Assembly: GCA_022508445.1 (NCBI GenBank)
Contig: JAFLVG010000002.1
Span: 124,001-188,000 of the forward strand
Direction: 5' to 3'
Length of the DNA: 64,000 nucleotides
Source of the DNA: Clostridiales bacterium
Lineage (GTDB): Bacteria; Bacillota; Clostridia; Christensenellales; Pumilibacteraceae
How positions within the stretch are numbered: the stretch's first letter is position 1; the number at the start of each line of letters is the position of its first letter. The translations under genes were made by a program, and so were the position numbers. The notes beneath the pieces were generated by a model, which was not told where the DNA came from, did not search any database, and was given only the letters and a program-made list of their open reading frames with translations. Of the stretch, positions 62,933 to 64,000 are shown one piece after another.

Positions 62933-63400
62933 ATGACTGTAAGTGATATTATAGAGCGGTTTCTGCTCGATACGCTCGGCGACGAGCTTTCGGTCAACTT
63001 CAATCGAAACGAGCTCGCCACTTATTTTTCGGTTGCGCCGAGTCAAATCAACTATGTTCTCGCAACACGTTTTACGCCTGAAAGGGGATACATCACCGAA
63101 AGCAGACGCGGCGGAGGCGGATCGATTACGCTAATACGAATGAGCGAGAATGCCGACGACGTTCTGCTGCGGTACATCGATGAAACGCTGTCGGACGGCA
63201 TCGAATACGTCAAGGCTTGCCAGATAATCGAGCGGTTAACAGCCGACGGCGTCTTTACGAAATCGGAGGCCTTGCTTATCAAGGCGGCGATTTCGGATAA
63301 GGCGCTAATCGCGCCGACGATTGCAAAGAGCAAGCTGCGCGGATCTATCCTCAAAAGCGTGCTTCTTGAAACGCTTAAAAATCACAACGAAGAAGAATGA
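62933..63400 (+). CDS. ctsR: Heat-shock transcriptional repressor CtsR
   Basis: A 155-residue class III stress repressor. The winged helix-turn-helix spans about residues 1-75 with ATYFSVAPSQINYVLATRF and the DNA-contact wing ESRRGGGGSI. A C-terminal helical domain follows. It is the target of the McsB kinase and Clp proteases. The ATG at 62933 follows the Shine-Dalgarno AAGGAGGTCG; an upstream in-frame start would lie in the operator. It is the first gene of ctsR-mcsA-mcsB. Confidence 0.96.
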   Translation: MTVSDIIERFLLDTLGDELSVNFNRNELATYFSVAPSQINYVLATRFTPERGYITESRRGGGGSITLIRMSENADDVLLRYIDETLSDGIEYVKACQIIERLTADGVFTKSEALLIKAAISDKALIAPTIAKSKLRGSILKSVLLETLKNHNEEE

Positions 63401-63427
63401 TTTTGTTTACTTGCTACGGAGGTCATT

Positions 63428-63943
63428 ATGAAATGTACAAAATGCGGTTTGCGTGACGCAACTACGGAAGTGCTTGTGCGGCATAACAATCATGTGGAAA
63501 AGATGTATTTATGCGGCGAGTGTGCCAAAGATTACAGACCTGAAATGAATTTCGAGAGCTTCGATATGCTCAACAAGCTGATAAACGGCTCGCCGATGGG
63601 GCTTTTGTCCAATTTGAATAATATATTCGACGCGCCGACCACGCGCGCACTTATTTGTCCGGACTGCAAAACGACGAGCGAGGATTTTCTTAAAACGGGA
63701 TTTGTCGGCTGTCCGCGTTGCTACGAGGTTTTTGAGCCTTTGATAGTTCAAGCTGTAAAAAAACTTCAACAGTCCGATCGGCACGTCGGCAAAACTCCTG
63801 TCGGCATGCTTGATACTGCGAGCGAAGAGGCTAGGCTCAAAACCGAGTTGCAGACCGCAATCGACAACGGCGATTACTATAAAATCGGCGAGCTAGGCGA
63901 TAAGCTGAAAAGGCTTGTCGGCAATAAACGGGAGGAAAATTAG
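63428..63943 (+). CDS. mcsA: Zinc-finger adaptor McsA
   Basis: A 171-residue McsA, activator of the McsB arginine kinase. It has CxxC pairs MKCTKCG and YLCGECA, then LICPDCK and CPRCYEVF. A C-terminal UvrB/UvrC-type motif covers about residues 130-165 (EEARLKTELQTAIDNGDY). A CGGAGG Shine-Dalgarno is present. Its stop is 2 bases before mcsB. Confidence 0.94.
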   Translation: MKCTKCGLRDATTEVLVRHNNHVEKMYLCGECAKDYRPEMNFESFDMLNKLINGSPMGLLSNLNNIFDAPTTRALICPDCKTTSEDFLKTGFVGCPRCYEVFEPLIVQAVKKLQQSDRHVGKTPVGMLDTASEEARLKTELQTAIDNGDYYKIGELGDKLKRLVGNKREEN

Positions 63944-63945
63944 CT

Positions 63946-64000
63946 ATGGACGCCATAAATTCGACCATCGTTTCGACAAGGCTTCGGCTGGCGCGCAATC
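63946..64000 (+). CDS. mcsB: Protein arginine kinase McsB (5' end only)
   Basis: The window ends 18 codons into this gene. The start MDAINSTIVSTRLRLARN fits the family opening, where SxRxRLARN contains conserved substrate-phosphate Arg residues. GGGAGG lies before the ATG. Identity is supported by the ctsR-mcsA context; clpC would be expected next. Partial only because of the window edge. Confidence 0.88.
   Translation, partial: MDAINSTIVSTRLRLARN

Overview
The window looks like one contiguous stretch of a bacterial chromosome from an anaerobic, Clostridia-like member of the Bacillota. The reasons are gene order and gene content. The blocks rnc-smc-ftsY-ylxM-ffh-rpsP-khpA-rimM-trmD-ylqF-rnhB, yicC-gmk-rpoZ-coaBC-priA-def-fmt-rsmB-rlmN and ctsR-mcsA-mcsB are hallmark Gram-positive neighbourhoods. 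An FprA-type flavodiiron protein points to anaerobic life, and a BspA-like leucine-rich-repeat lipoprotein is common in gut and oral anaerobes. Almost all genes lie on the + strand; only two tRNA genes are on the - strand. No transposase, prophage, CRISPR array or rRNA operon was seen. Genus and species cannot be decided from the sequence.

Layout. 1-9.6 kb: an envelope operon with a MoxR AAA ATPase, a DUF58 protein, two large membrane von Willebrand factor A (VWA) proteins and a BspA-like lipoprotein. 9.6-11.6 kb: a sugar O-acetyltransferase and a flavodiiron protein. 11.6-13.7 kb: six tRNA genes, an array of repeats derived from the 3' end of tRNA-Thr, and a formate/nitrite-type channel. 13.8-26.7 kb: L32 and lipid synthesis (plsX), RNase III, SMC, the SRP pathway (ftsY, ylxM, ffh), S16, 16S maturation, TrmD, a ribosome-assembly GTPase, RNase HII and YraN. 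26.8-32.8 kb: a complete F-type ATP synthase operon with an unusual architecture. 33-37.6 kb: alanine racemase, folate and CoA enzymes, RsmD, DAHP synthase and two unknown proteins. 37.6-50.7 kb: PcrA-type helicase, LigA and the yicC-to-rlmN housekeeping operon. 50.8-56.5 kb: L19, a degenerate NdvB/GH94-like protein and RarA. 56.5-64 kb: an ABC exporter, a Ca2+-type P-ATPase, dCMP deaminase, a zinc-ribbon membrane protein, and the CtsR protein-quality-control operon, which runs off the end.

The most unusual item is in the ATP synthase operon. There is no separate delta (OSCP) gene. Instead the C-terminal domain of delta is fused in frame, through a charged and Gln-rich linker, to the N-terminus of the alpha subunit. 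Taken literally, each F1 would carry three copies of the stator-binding domain instead of one. Other points for a second look are: a perfect 17-bp palindrome covering both the -10 box and the start codon of ylxM; three genes whose promoter -10 lies only 6-8 bases before the start codon (possible leaderless mRNAs); a cyclic-glucan-synthase-like protein that has lost its glycosyltransferase domain and the GH94 catalytic motif; four VWA metal-site motifs in three consecutive genes; and the tRNA-Thr repeat array with a 66-bp palindrome-rich insert.

How the genes work together: most of the window is growth machinery (translation, membrane targeting, DNA maintenance, CoA, folate and nucleotide supply), arranged in long tightly coupled operons with many 1-26 base overlaps between stop and start codons. 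Clear promoters resemble the sigma-A consensus with 17-18 base spacers, several with the -35 variant TTGATT. One regulatory circuit can be read directly: CtsR boxes just downstream of the ctsR promoter.
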